A stretch of DNA of 64,000 nucleotides from Paracoccaceae bacterium (GTDB lineage Bacteria; Pseudomonadota; Alphaproteobacteria; Rhodobacterales; Rhodobacteraceae), in contig JADGFD010000001.1 in assembly GCA_016744015.1 (NCBI GenBank), positions 248,001 through 312,000 of the forward strand, read 5' to 3'. The notes under the pieces were generated by a model. That model was not told the origin of the DNA. It ran no database searches and saw nothing but the letters and a program-made list of their open reading frames with translations. This document shows, piece by piece, positions 55,544 through 64,000 of the stretch. The translations under genes and the position numbers were made by a program. Position 1 is the first letter of the stretch; the number at the start of each line of letters is the position of its first letter.

Positions 55544-56400
55544 AGTGGTTGGCAATATTCATAGCGTTCGCAACCCCAACGTTGGCCGATACCCCCGCTA
55601 AAGAGCTTTTTAGTGCGGTTGACATTGGGTCTGATCAGCGGCCAGCGCCCATTGGCTCTTATGCCCGTGGCTGCCTTGCTGGTGCGGTGCAGTTGCCGGA
55701 AAGCGGGCCAACGTGGCAGGCCATGCGGCTTTCGCGCAATCGGCATTGGGGCACGCCGCAGCTGGTAGGCTTTATTGAGCGGCTCGGGCAATCGGCGACT
55801 GAAGCTGGCTGGAACGGGATTTACGTGGGCGACATGAGCCAGCCGCGTGGCGGGCCGATGAATGGCGGGCATAAAAGCCACCAGATCGGGCTGGATGTGG
55901 ATGTTTGGATGCTGCCCCCCGCACGGCTGGACCTAAGCGCGCGGCAGCGGGAGAACATCTCATCACTGAATGTTCGCTCAGATGATCAGCGCTCGGTGAA
56001 CGGCAATTGGACGGCCGCGCATATGGCCGTGCTGCGCGCTGCGGCGCGAGACCCGGCGGTGGCGCGGATTTTTGTGGCGGGGGCGATCAAGGTGCAAATG
56101 TGTGCCGACGCCCCGAGAGGCGACCGCCGCTGGCTGCGTAAAATCAGGCCGTGGTGGGGGCATAACGCGCATTTTCATGTGCGGCTGAATTGCCCTCGCG
56201 GAGCGCGCAATTGTGAAAACCAGGCGGCTATTCCACGTGGAGATGGCTGTGAAGATGCCCAGTGGTGGGTGACAGATGCGCTTGCGCCACCACCACCGCC
56301 TGACCCAAACGCACCACCCCCCGTGCCACGCCCGCCCAAGCCCGAGATCACGCTGGCAACCCTGCCAAACCAGTGCACAGGTGTTTTGCAATCGGAATGA
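55540..56400 (+). CDS. mepA: Penicillin-insensitive murein endopeptidase MepA
   Basis: 286 residues. A signal peptide (MKWLAIFIAFATPTLA) and a LAS-type metallopeptidase: GGPMNGGHKSHQIGLDVDVW carries His111 and Asp119/Asp121, and WWGHNAHFHVRL the C-terminal zinc His residues. It cleaves D-Ala-mDAP crosslinks of peptidoglycan in the periplasm. The C-terminal tail is Pro-rich. Overlaps both neighbours by four bases. Confidence 0.95.
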   Translation: MKWLAIFIAFATPTLADTPAKELFSAVDIGSDQRPAPIGSYARGCLAGAVQLPESGPTWQAMRLSRNRHWGTPQLVGFIERLGQSATEAGWNGIYVGDMSQPRGGPMNGGHKSHQIGLDVDVWMLPPARLDLSARQRENISSLNVRSDDQRSVNGNWTAAHMAVLRAAARDPAVARIFVAGAIKVQMCADAPRGDRRWLRKIRPWWGHNAHFHVRLNCPRGARNCENQAAIPRGDGCEDAQWWVTDALAPPPPPDPNAPPPVPRPPKPEITLATLPNQCTGVLQSE

Positions 56401-57254
56401 AAAAGCTGGCTCTTTCCCTGCTGGGTGCGCTGTGGTTTCTGCCAACCCTAGCTGCGCCTGCTCTGCGCCATGACGCAAGTATAACCATGCAAATGAACGA
56501 CCCGCGCTTTGGCGGATTTTCGTCGCTGGAAGTGGCGGCTGATGGCCTGTCTTTTATGGCAACATCCGATAAGGGGAGCTTGCTACGTGGGGATATTCTG
56601 CGGGAAAACGGACGGATGGTGGGGGTGGCCAACCTGCGCCTGACCGATATTCTGGATAGTAAGGGTGCGCCGCTTACGAGCTATCATGTGGATGCCGAGG
56701 GGCTGGCCGTGAGTGAGCGCGGCGAGATTTACATATCTTTTGAGGCCAATCACCGCGTGATGGTGCAGACGGGGCCAGAGGCGGTGCCGGAATTTGTGCC
56801 CAAACATCCGGAGTTCCGATCTCTGATCAACAATTCGGGGTTGGAAGCCTTGGCTATTGCGCCTGATGGCACGCTTTTTGCCATTCCTGAGCGCTCGGGC
56901 GAGGTTACGCGGCCTTTTCCGGTGTATCGCTTCCAGAACGGGGATTGGGATAAGCGCTGGTCTATCCCGCGGATTGGGGATTATCTGGTCACGGGAGCGG
57001 ATGTTTTTGCCGGGCATCTTTATGTGCTGGAACGCAAGTTTTCACTGGGGTTTTCCAGCCGCGTGCGTCGGTTTGAAATTGGGGCGATGGCGGGTGAGGT
57101 ATTGCTGGAAACACGCCCGGGTAGGTATGACAACACAGAGGGGATTGCGCTGTGGCAGCCCCTTGGCGAACCCGTGCGGGTGGTGCTGATATCAGATGAT
57201 AACTTCTTATTTTTGCAGCGTAGTCAGCTGGTAGAGCTGGTGCTGGAAGAATAA
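56397..57254 (+). CDS. Esterase-like activity of phytase family protein
   Basis: 285 residues. A signal peptide (MKKLALSLLGALWFLPTLAAPA) and a beta-propeller-like body: FGGFSSLEVAADGLSFMATSDKG, VDAEGLAVSERGEIYISFE, GLEALAIAPDGTLFAIPE and DNTEGIALWQP are the PF13449-type repeats. It is probably periplasmic. Phosphatase activity is family inference only. It ends one base before the 3' end of the convergent large protein. Confidence 0.85.
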   Translation: MKKLALSLLGALWFLPTLAAPALRHDASITMQMNDPRFGGFSSLEVAADGLSFMATSDKGSLLRGDILRENGRMVGVANLRLTDILDSKGAPLTSYHVDAEGLAVSERGEIYISFEANHRVMVQTGPEAVPEFVPKHPEFRSLINNSGLEALAIAPDGTLFAIPERSGEVTRPFPVYRFQNGDWDKRWSIPRIGDYLVTGADVFAGHLYVLERKFSLGFSSRVRRFEIGAMAGEVLLETRPGRYDNTEGIALWQPLGEPVRVVLISDDNFLFLQRSQLVELVLEE

Positions 57255-59468
57255 CTACTCCGCGGGCATCCGCAATATTTCTTCGCGGCTGCGCTTGCGG
57301 ATGCGCACGGTGTGTTCGCTAATGGCCACCACGGTCCAGCCCGAAAAGCTCTGACCTGTTTGCACCCGAACTCGCCGCCCGCTGGAAAGCAAAATGAGCG
57401 CGGTGCGGTTATCGGCAGTGCCAAAAATGCCTAGAAGGTTGGTTTTGCGCAGGTTGAGCGCGTTTTCAATGGTGGCGGAGCGGGCGACTGAGGCCGAGGT
57501 GGGTAGGCTCACTGTTTGCGGGTCGATTGGCACAGCGGGCGCGGTGACGCGCGGGCGGCTGGCGGCGATTTCATTAATGCGGGCGACGTTGGCTGCAAAG
57601 TTTCCACCCCGATGTTTGGGGCGGGTGGCCGAGGCGGGGGCCGCGCCAGAGATCATCGGGTCAATCGGCGCGGGGAGGTCAATGATGGCTTGCGGGCGGC
57701 GGCGCGGGCGCAGGGCGTTGGCCTCGGCGGTGGCAGGGGCAAGCTCTGGCACGGTTGGCGAAATGACAGCACCCGAACGCAGGCGCGGCAAGAGGGCAGG
57801 CTGGCCTTCAAGCAGGGCGAAAAGCTGAGCGGGTTCAGACGTGGCGGTGTCAATGGCGGCATCAACCGCCGCCGCGAGGCTGGTGTCATCGGCGCTTGGA
57901 GCCTCTGCTGGGGGCTCCGGCGGCGTTTCCGTGACAACTTCCGGCTCGTCCGCAGTTGGCTCATCGAGCTCGGCTGTTGAGGCCTCAACGACGGCTGGCA
58001 CAGGCCGGAACTCAGGGCGAATATCGGGCGCGCCACTGACCAGTTGGAAGGGTAGTTGCTCAGCCGGTGGCAGCACAGCCGGCGGTGGTGGTGGGCGGCG
58101 CAGGGGAATGACATCGGGCCGGCCGCTCAAAAGTGCAAAGAGCGGGGCGGGGCCAGCGGGCACAGGCGGGGTTTCCACCTCTGGCGGTGGGGCCACTTGC
58201 GGCGGGACCGCACGGCCAGAGCGCAGGCGAGGCAAGAGTGGCGGCAAGCCGGGAATAATCTCTACGACCTTGGATTCAATCAGTAAAAGCGGGGCGGGCA
58301 TGCGCGAAAGCTGCGCAGCTGTTAGCCCCGAACGGCTAATGAAATCGGCCAAGGCATCTTGGGAAAGCCGCGTGGCGGTGGCGGGCAATGGCTCAAGATA
58401 AAAGGCGGTATTGGCTACAGTTACAGGGCGTGGTGGGCTGCTAAAGGCCAGCATTGGGCCGCTTGGCGGGGCTGGAGGGCTGTCGACTTCGGGCTGCGGC
58501 GGGGCGGTTATGCGGTCTTGCAGGCTAAACAGCCCTATAGAGGGCAGGGCGTCTGCGCTGGCAGGGATGGCGAGCGCATCGATGCTGGCGGGCCAGTTTA
58601 CCAGCGTTGCAGCGGCTAGTTGCAGGGCGTCAGGCGGGGCCTCGTCACTCGGCGCTGTGGGGGCCAGAATAACCTCCTGTGCGTCAGCCGTAAGCTGGCG
58701 CGGCGGCAGGTAGGGCAGGGCACTGGGCGCGGAATCGCTGGCTATGCCGGCAAATTCCGGAAACCCAGGGGCCGCTATGGGGGCGCTGGCTATAGCCGCC
58801 CCACTGGCGCGCTCGATCCCCGGATTGGGCTGCTGAAACGGCGCGAAATCCGAAACTTTGGGCGGGGCTTCCCAGAGGTTCAGCGGGTCAAGCGCATAAA
58901 AGGCAATGCCCCCGCCCAGCACAACCGTGGCCGCTGTGGCCGCAACCAGCCCCAGCCCCGCGGCCTTAATCTTGTCCGCCGGCAGCACGAAGTTTGGCGG
59001 GGTGCTAAAACCCTCAATGGCCGATTGGGTGCTGTAGGTTTTGGCCTTGAAGCCATGGCTCTTGGCAAAGGTTCGGGCTTCTTGCAGGGTGCGAAGCCGC
59101 ACCGCCGCCACGGGAAAAGCGCCACCCTCGGCGCGCTTGCCAAGCTGCACCGCATAGTCTTTTGGCTTGCCGCCAAACTTTGCGGCAATCTCGGCACGGG
59201 CATTGGTGAGCCGCGCGCGCTCATCATTGCCCAAAATACTTAAATCTGCCTGCACGATTTGGTCTTCGGGTAGCCAAACACGGGTTTTTATCCGCCGCCC
59301 TTCCAGCTTGGCGGCCACACTGCGCATATTGGAAAGCCGCGCCCGCAGGGCCGGGTCATTCAGGGCCACGCGCGCCAACTCATGCCAGTGGCCATCAAAG
59401 GCCAGCTGGTGCAGGGCGATGCCGTCTTGCGACATATCTAGCGCCAATGAAGGAAGCGGTTTTGTCAT
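57255..59468 (-). CDS. Large bitopic protein with Pro/Ala-rich middle
   Basis: 737 residues, not recognised. Residues 1-170 are a soluble N-terminal domain (LALDMSQDGIALHQLAFDGHWHELARVAL), followed by one membrane helix near 172-195, then ~450 Pro/Ala/Val-rich residues with repeated phrases (LPPLLPRLRSGRAVPP, QPALLPRLRSGAVISP). The last ~70 residues (NLLGIFGTADNRTALILLSSGRRVRVQTGQSFSG) resemble the beta domain of GspC/PilP secretion proteins. It may be an inner-membrane scaffold. The palindrome CGTTTTGCAAAACG sits just upstream of its start. Confidence 0.7.
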   Translation of the reverse strand: MTKPLPSLALDMSQDGIALHQLAFDGHWHELARVALNDPALRARLSNMRSVAAKLEGRRIKTRVWLPEDQIVQADLSILGNDERARLTNARAEIAAKFGGKPKDYAVQLGKRAEGGAFPVAAVRLRTLQEARTFAKSHGFKAKTYSTQSAIEGFSTPPNFVLPADKIKAAGLGLVAATAATVVLGGGIAFYALDPLNLWEAPPKVSDFAPFQQPNPGIERASGAAIASAPIAAPGFPEFAGIASDSAPSALPYLPPRQLTADAQEVILAPTAPSDEAPPDALQLAAATLVNWPASIDALAIPASADALPSIGLFSLQDRITAPPQPEVDSPPAPPSGPMLAFSSPPRPVTVANTAFYLEPLPATATRLSQDALADFISRSGLTAAQLSRMPAPLLLIESKVVEIIPGLPPLLPRLRSGRAVPPQVAPPPEVETPPVPAGPAPLFALLSGRPDVIPLRRPPPPPAVLPPAEQLPFQLVSGAPDIRPEFRPVPAVVEASTAELDEPTADEPEVVTETPPEPPAEAPSADDTSLAAAVDAAIDTATSEPAQLFALLEGQPALLPRLRSGAVISPTVPELAPATAEANALRPRRRPQAIIDLPAPIDPMISGAAPASATRPKHRGGNFAANVARINEIAASRPRVTAPAVPIDPQTVSLPTSASVARSATIENALNLRKTNLLGIFGTADNRTALILLSSGRRVRVQTGQSFSGWTVVAISEHTVRIRKRSREEILRMPAE

Positions 59469-59769
59469 GGTCTCCGGTCGTTTTGCAAAACGTATCCTCT
59501 TCTTACAGGGGCAGCCGCCCCCACTTCAAGCCATGCTTTGCCACCTAGCAACCTTTGGGCGGTTTCGAGCGCAAATTTATGTTGCGCGCCTAGGATCCCG
59601 CAAAAACTGTGATAATATTGGCCGACAGATTAAGAAATCAACATAGAATACTGAAATTACGCTTAAAATAGTTGACGATCTCCCCGCATTCGCGTTAGCA
59701 AAAAAGAGAGCGTAAATAGTATTGTTGTGATATTTATAATAATAGATGTGCTGCCGCCGGAGGACATAA
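59469..59769. other. Divergent intergenic region
   Basis: 301 bases without a gene. It holds CGTTTTGCAAAACG (59479-59492) near the minus-strand gene and AT-rich promoter-like sequence before the first PBP-OmpA gene, whose GGAGG lies eight bases before its ATG. I see no further feature. Confidence 0.5.
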
Positions 59770-61332
59770 ATGTTTTTGCGCAAGCCTAGAGGTCTCGTTG
59801 CCGGACTGGTAACGATTCTTTCATTCACGACCAGCCCACTTTTTGCCGATCAGGTCACCCTGAATTCCAATGATGGCACCGTGTCAATGACGGGGGAGCT
59901 ACTGGGTTACGATGGTGTGACCTATACGCTTGGCATGTTGATCGGCAATATTGACATTGAGGCCTCACAGGTAACCTGTGAGGGTGCAACCTGCCCAAAC
60001 GTGGCAGCGGATCTAACAGAGTTTGCGATTGCGGGCGCGGGAGCGATTGGCAATACGTTACTGCCAACACTCATTGAGGTGTTTGCTCTGGACCGTGGTG
60101 GCGACCTTGAGGTCTTGGTGGCGGCTGATGGCAGCCGGATTTATAACGTGCTGGAGGCCGATGGCGCAGTTTATGCCAGCATCACCATTAATTCAGCCGA
60201 TTCCATAAGCGGCTTTGCAGGGCTTATGGAAGGATCTGCTGTCATAGGGATGTCCACACGGCAAGCCAACACCAACGAACTCGCGGCGTTTGAAATTTCT
60301 GGCAAAGGCGTGCTGAATAGCCCTGCGCAAGAGCATATTGTGGCCATGGATGGCGTGATTGCGGCTGTAAATTCGAATAATCCGGTTCAGGTTTTGAGCC
60401 TGAATCAGCTCGGAGCTATATTTGATGGCGGCTATGATAATTGGGCGCAACTCGGCGGAAATGACGCGCCAATCACGGTTTATCGTCGCGATGAGACCGC
60501 CGATTCTGTGCTGGCTTTTACCGCTTCGGCCTTGGCCCCTCGCGGGCGAAAATATTCAGGCTCTGCCACCATTCTTGAGACAGATGCCGCGGTTTCTGAT
60601 GCGGTGGCTTCAGATGAAAATGGCATTGGCATTACCACCTATGCACAAGAGCGTAACGCAGTTGCGGTTACGCTCCGTTCGGTTTGTGCCCAGCTATTCT
60701 CACCCTCCGAATTTTCGCTCAAAACCGAGGAATACCTGCTGACGCAGCGGCTTTACCTTTACACTGCCAAAACAGGATTGCCGGATATCGCGGGTGAATT
60801 ATTGGCCTTTGTGGCTTCTCCGATGGCGCAATCTGTGGTTCGAAACGCCGGTTATGTGGATCAAAGCGCCTCGCGCGCGGGCTTGGATGCGCAGGGCCGC
60901 CGGTTGGCGCAGGCGATTGTTTCGTCTTCTGGGCGGTCTGAGCTTTTGCAATTGCAAGACCTGTCCTCGATCATGCTGGATTCCGAGCGGCTATCATTTA
61001 CACTGCATTACGATGAAAATGGCGAGCTTGACGGGCGAGCGATGGCGGATATCAGTCGACTGGCGCAGATGATCCAAAATGGGGAGTTTTCAAGCCGACA
61101 AATGCTTGTTTTTGGTTTTTCCGATAATACGGGTGCTGTAAACGCGCAATTGGTTTCCACGCAAGCGATGGCGCAAAAAGTGCGGGACGAAATTGTGGTG
61201 GCCACAGGCCGCGCCAACCTAGGCAATGTGCGGATATCCCCGATTGGCAATGGCCGTTTGATGCCCTCGGGCTGCAACGAAACCGCCTATGGGCTTAGCC
61301 AAAACAATCGGGTTGAAATCTGGGTTAAATAA
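59770..61332 (+). CDS. Periplasmic PBP-like plus OmpA-like fusion, paralog 1
   Basis: 520 residues. A signal peptide (cut near FADQ, residue ~27), then a ~50-residue small domain with a CEGATCP cysteine pair. Residues ~85-370 are a phosphate-binding (PstS-like, PBP type 2) fold: AVNSNNPVQVLSLNQLGAIFDGGYDNWAQLGG is the classic segment. Residues ~400-520 are an OmpA-like peptidoglycan-binding domain (MLVFGFSDNTGAVNAQ, NNRVEIWVK). It has no transporter partners. It is followed 52 bases later by a clear paralog. Confidence 0.82.
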   Translation: MFLRKPRGLVAGLVTILSFTTSPLFADQVTLNSNDGTVSMTGELLGYDGVTYTLGMLIGNIDIEASQVTCEGATCPNVAADLTEFAIAGAGAIGNTLLPTLIEVFALDRGGDLEVLVAADGSRIYNVLEADGAVYASITINSADSISGFAGLMEGSAVIGMSTRQANTNELAAFEISGKGVLNSPAQEHIVAMDGVIAAVNSNNPVQVLSLNQLGAIFDGGYDNWAQLGGNDAPITVYRRDETADSVLAFTASALAPRGRKYSGSATILETDAAVSDAVASDENGIGITTYAQERNAVAVTLRSVCAQLFSPSEFSLKTEEYLLTQRLYLYTAKTGLPDIAGELLAFVASPMAQSVVRNAGYVDQSASRAGLDAQGRRLAQAIVSSSGRSELLQLQDLSSIMLDSERLSFTLHYDENGELDGRAMADISRLAQMIQNGEFSSRQMLVFGFSDNTGAVNAQLVSTQAMAQKVRDEIVVATGRANLGNVRISPIGNGRLMPSGCNETAYGLSQNNRVEIWVK

Positions 61333-61384
61333 ATTTGCGTGGCGCATAGCTGCCTTTGGAGCCAAGCATATGATGGGAATAGAC

Positions 61385-62941
61385 ATGCTTACGAATAAAT
61401 CCATACTCGCGACGGCTGCGGCCTGTTTTTGGCTTGCGGCGTTGGCTGTGCAGGCCGAAGACGTGACCTTGCGGTCATTGGATGAAGGTAGCGCCATGAC
61501 CGGCAATCTTGTTGAGTTTGATGGCGAAACCTATAAGTTGGAAACCTCAATCGGGGTTCTCTCGCTCAGCGTTTCGCAAGTGACCTGCGAAGGGGCGGAG
61601 TGCCCTGATCTGATGGCGGGGTTAAACGAATTTACCATTGCCGGGTCCAATAGTATGGGCCTGCAAATGATGCCTGCCATGATTGAGGCCTATGCCTTTG
61701 AACTTGGCGGTGATCTGGAAGTTGAAGCGATATCGCCGATGCAGGTGAAATACACAATTCTGGATGCCAATGATGAAGTCTATTCGGTGATCACCGTTGA
61801 CTTGGGGGATTCCAGTGAGGCCTTTTCGGCTTTGGAAAGCCGCGATGCAGTGATCGGGCTATCGTCTCGCCGCGTGACCACGGGCGAGCGCAATCGGTTG
61901 CTTCGCGCAGGCAGGGGAGACCTTACGGCCCCCGAGCAAGAGCGAATTTTGGCGCTGGATGGCATGGTTGTTACCGTGAGCCCCAATAACCCCATTCGCA
62001 CCCTGAGCCTTGACCAAATTTCTGATATTTTTGCTGGCAACATCAGAAACTGGCGCGAAGTTGGCGGGGTTGATGCCTCGATCAATGTGTATCGGCGCGA
62101 TGGTAATTCAGGGGCGACACAGGTGTTTGAAACCTTGGTGATGGCGCCAACCCGCCGCGTTTTGGCCAATACGGCTTTTATTTTAGGCAGCAATGCTGCC
62201 GTGTCTGATGCTGTGGCGCAAGACCCAAACGGCATTGGTATTACCAGCGTTTCAGAAGAGCGAAACGCAAAAGTGCTGGCATTGCGCTCGGTGTGTGGGC
62301 AGGTTTCCACCGCCTCGGAATTTTCGATAAAAACCGAAGAATACCCGATTTCACGGCGCTTGTTTTTGTATACGGCAGGTGGTGCCATACCTGACAAAGC
62401 CGTTGAACTCATTGAGTTTTTGGAATCAGACGCCGCACAAGACATTGTGGAGCAAGTGGGCTTTGTCAGCCAAAATGTGGCAGCCGCCTCGCTCAACGAT
62501 CAAGGGCGGCGTTTGGCCCATGCGCTCACATCGGAGCGAGACCGGGCGTCTTTGGCCCTGCTTCAGGAAATGGTTGCAGGCTTGCTGGATGCCGAGCGCT
62601 TATCCCTAACCTTCCGGTTCAAAAGCGGGTCGATTTCGCCAGATAACCGCGCAGTGGCGGATATTGCTCGCTTGGCAGAGATGCTCCGCAACGGTGATTT
62701 TGATGGCAAGCGGCTGATGATTATCGGCTTTGCCGACAGCATTGGCGCGATCAACGAAAACCGGCGGTTAAGCCAAGCCCGTGCCGAGTCCATTCGGGAT
62801 GTTTTGGTGGAAGCCGTGGGCGGGGAAACCGGCGCCGTGCAATTTACCCCCTTTGGCTATGGCAAGCTTTCTCCGCTTGGGTGCAACGAAACCGAAGATG
62901 GCCGTGATACCAACCGGCGCGTTGAGGTTTGGGTGCGCTAG
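61385..62941 (+). CDS. Periplasmic PBP-like plus OmpA-like fusion, paralog 2
   Basis: 518 residues with the same order as the preceding gene: signal peptide (MLTNKSILATAAACFWLAALAVQA), CEGAECP pair, PstS-like domain (VSPNNPIRTLSLDQISDIFAGNIRNWREVGG), OmpA-like domain (IIGFADSIGAINENRRLSQARAESI, DTNRRVEVWVR). This OmpA end is closer to the consensus than in paralog 1. The start at 61385 has GGGA upstream; longer in-frame starts lie in the gap. A tandem duplication is the simplest origin. Confidence 0.82.
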   Translation: MLTNKSILATAAACFWLAALAVQAEDVTLRSLDEGSAMTGNLVEFDGETYKLETSIGVLSLSVSQVTCEGAECPDLMAGLNEFTIAGSNSMGLQMMPAMIEAYAFELGGDLEVEAISPMQVKYTILDANDEVYSVITVDLGDSSEAFSALESRDAVIGLSSRRVTTGERNRLLRAGRGDLTAPEQERILALDGMVVTVSPNNPIRTLSLDQISDIFAGNIRNWREVGGVDASINVYRRDGNSGATQVFETLVMAPTRRVLANTAFILGSNAAVSDAVAQDPNGIGITSVSEERNAKVLALRSVCGQVSTASEFSIKTEEYPISRRLFLYTAGGAIPDKAVELIEFLESDAAQDIVEQVGFVSQNVAAASLNDQGRRLAHALTSERDRASLALLQEMVAGLLDAERLSLTFRFKSGSISPDNRAVADIARLAEMLRNGDFDGKRLMIIGFADSIGAINENRRLSQARAESIRDVLVEAVGGETGAVQFTPFGYGKLSPLGCNETEDGRDTNRRVEVWVR

Positions 62942-63046
62942 CCAGCACAAGCTGCCACGAGCACTGGTTTTGGCGGGTAATGGCCGGAATCCGCTCACAT
63001 TTTCTTGAGTGGGCTTTAAATTTTAAAATTCGCGCCTACATTCAAT

Positions 63047-63132
63047 AGGGAAGCAAGAACTGGAACACTCTGCTTCTGATTACTGTCCCTCGTTCCTACT
63101 TTACGCCCGGCTTGCAAGCTGGGCGTTTTTTT
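63047..63132 (+). ncRNA. Candidate small RNA ending in a strong terminator
   Basis: An 86-base stretch in a 227-base gap with no gene. AGGGAAGCA (63047-63055) can pair with TGCTTC (63071-63076) and TCCCT (63086-63090); the terminator follows. A weak -10 (TACATT, 63037-63042) fits a start near 63048, with no good -35. It could also be a leader or simply the terminator of the upstream gene. Confidence 0.35.
63103..63132 (+). terminator. Strong terminator after paralog 2
   Basis: ACGCCCGGCTTG / CAAGCTGGGCGT (one mismatch, tight loop) followed by seven T (63126-63132). It ends transcription from the PBP-OmpA pair or from the small RNA candidate. Confidence 0.9.
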
Positions 63133-63168
63133 GTGGCACAGGCGGCGCAGGCTTTGTAGCATAGGCAG

Positions 63169-63648
63169 ATGGATTATTCAGACACATATTTGCGCGCCAT
63201 CCTGACGGAAAGCAAAACCATAGCGGCGGTTGGCGTTTCGACCAATTCAATTCGGCCGTCATATTTTGTAACGCGCTACCTAAGCTTAAAGAAATATCGC
63301 GTGCTGCCGGTGAATCCGGTTTATGAAGGGCAGCGCCTATTTGGGGAGGAGATTTACCCCTCTATGGCGGCGCTACCGCGCGATGTTCAGGTCGATATGG
63401 TTGATATCTTTCGCCGTTCTGATCAGGTCGTCCCGGTAGTGGAAGAGGCGATTGCGGAGCTATTGCCGCGGGGGTTAAAATCCATTTGGATGCAAATTGG
63501 TGTGATTAATGATGAAGCCGCGGCGCTGGCAAAAGCGGCAGGGCTGAAGGTGGTGATGGACCGCTGTCCGAAGATCGAGCATCAGCGGCTATTTGGTGAG
63601 CTTAGGATGGGTGGTTTTAACACCGGCATTATTTCGTCAAAGCTATAA
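63169..63648 (+). CDS. CoA-binding protein (YccU-like)
   Basis: 159 residues with a Rossmann CoA-binding fold: KTIAAVGVSTNSIRPSYFVTRYL is the P-loop-like nucleotide segment, VLPVNPVYEGQRLFGEEIYPSMAALP and MVDIFRRSDQVVPVVEEAI follow, then WMQIGVINDEAAALAKAAGLKVVMDRCPKIEHQRL. This matches the YccU family. The biological role is unknown. It often precedes metY-type genes, as here. Confidence 0.9.
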   Translation: MDYSDTYLRAILTESKTIAAVGVSTNSIRPSYFVTRYLSLKKYRVLPVNPVYEGQRLFGEEIYPSMAALPRDVQVDMVDIFRRSDQVVPVVEEAIAELLPRGLKSIWMQIGVINDEAAALAKAAGLKVVMDRCPKIEHQRLFGELRMGGFNTGIISSKL

Positions 63649-63803
63649 CACGCTGAACCTTCATTCCTGCTTTTGGACGCGCGTGGAACATTTGTTTGGG
63701 TTTTTACGCCGGTCTGGACAGGTGTTTTTATTTAAAATTGGCAATTCCCCTTAGGCTGGTTTGTGCTTAAGCTGCTGCAAACCATAACCAAACGGAGACC
63801 CCA

Positions 63804-64000
63804 ATGACTGAATTCGGCTTTGATACTTTGCAAATCCACGCAGGCGCGCGGCCTGATCCGGCCACGGGGGCGCGGCAAGTGCCTATTTATCAAACCACGG
63901 CTTATGTGTTTCGGGATGCCGACCACGCGGCGGCGCTGTTTAACCTGCAAGAAGTGGGCTATATTTATTCGCGCCTGACCAACCCGACGGTCGCCGCATT
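63804..64000 (+). CDS. metY: O-acetylhomoserine aminocarboxypropyltransferase, partial
   Basis: Only the first ~65 residues are in the window: [62 protein letters not shown]. This start is typical of PLP-dependent MetY/Met17 enzymes that make homocysteine from O-acetylhomoserine and sulfide. GGAG lies eight bases before the ATG. The rest of the gene runs past the window end. No SAM riboswitch is evident in the 155-base leader. Confidence 0.85.
   Translation, partial: MTEFGFDTLQIHAGARPDPATGARQVPIYQTTAYVFRDADHAAALFNLQEVGYIYSRLTNPTVAA

Noticed and set aside
33340-59492. Other TTTGCAAA occurrences (33341, near 39578 in dgkA, and 59482) as PccR sites
   Set aside because: They are single copies, and one lies inside a coding region. 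No propionate gene is next to them, so I do not call them operators.
63649-63803. SAM-type riboswitch upstream of metY
   Set aside because: The leader was inspected because SAM-II elements are common before this gene in alphaproteobacteria, but I could not find a recognisable pseudoknot pattern.
1-64000. tRNA, rRNA, CRISPR, phage or insertion-sequence genes
   Set aside because: No cloverleaf, array, transposase or phage structural gene was recognised. Short hairpin repeats found are intergenic and not CRISPR-spaced.

Overview
The window looks like a chromosomal segment of a marine-type Rhodobacterales alphaproteobacterium. I base this on gene content and order, not on a search: a short HisG with HisZ, the ethylmalonyl/propionyl-type pccB-pccA-mcm cluster with a ScfR regulator, secreted Hint-domain proteins, mce followed by DUF1467, RTX and MepA proteins. 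GC is moderate, roughly mid-50s percent by eye. There are no rRNA or tRNA genes, phage, transposases or CRISPR arrays that I can recognise. The segment is mostly core chromosome, with a few accessory spots.

Layout: 0-4.5 kb holds an AraC regulator, a DUF1127 protein and ruvC-ruvA-ruvB. From 4.7 to 17 kb is a propionyl-CoA locus: a CoxG-like protein, the ScfR-family regulator pccR, an inserted TetR-PspA-YiaA envelope module, pccB, three small proteins, pccA, a GT-C-like membrane protein and methylmalonyl-CoA mutase. The missing epimerase (mce) lies at 30.8 kb, so the whole propionyl-CoA to succinyl-CoA route is present. From 17 to 33 kb are two Hint proteins, L25, an FMN lactate-type oxidase, an RTX protein, YchF, psd-pssA, a broken DUF1444 gene, trpA and a form II CO-dehydrogenase-like coxSLM set. 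From 33 to 45 kb are a PLP dehydratase, hisZ-hisG-nitroreductase, a decayed PAP2 gene, GST/SlyX, dgkA, hisS and putA. From 45 to 48 kb are putR, a DyP peroxidase and a two-gene cassette (small membrane protein plus coiled-coil/TPR protein). From 48 to 64 kb are sdaA, rpiA-gor, lipoproteins, YggU/YggT, a thioesterase, a UMF1 transporter, mepA, a phytase-like esterase protein, a large bitopic membrane protein, two tandem PBP-OmpA paralogs, a possible sRNA and the start of metY.

Regulation visible in the DNA: four copies of a perfect TGAAC-N3-GTTCA palindrome mark the TetR-PspA-YiaA module as an autoregulated unit, and a cluster of TTTGCAAA-type sites over the pccB promoter fits control by the nearby PccR. 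Two intergenic hairpin families recur. Family A has four copies, mostly between convergent genes. Family B has five copies. Neither is explained by the genes.

The best candidates for something undescribed are the 46.6-48.0 kb two-gene cassette, whose two proteins share a GNVT-type motif and which sits between matching 12-bp repeats; the tandem PBP-OmpA fusions; and the intergenic repeat families. Two genes appear broken: the DUF1444 gene by a 7-bp tandem duplication, and a PAP2 phosphatase by frameshifts plus an internal loss.
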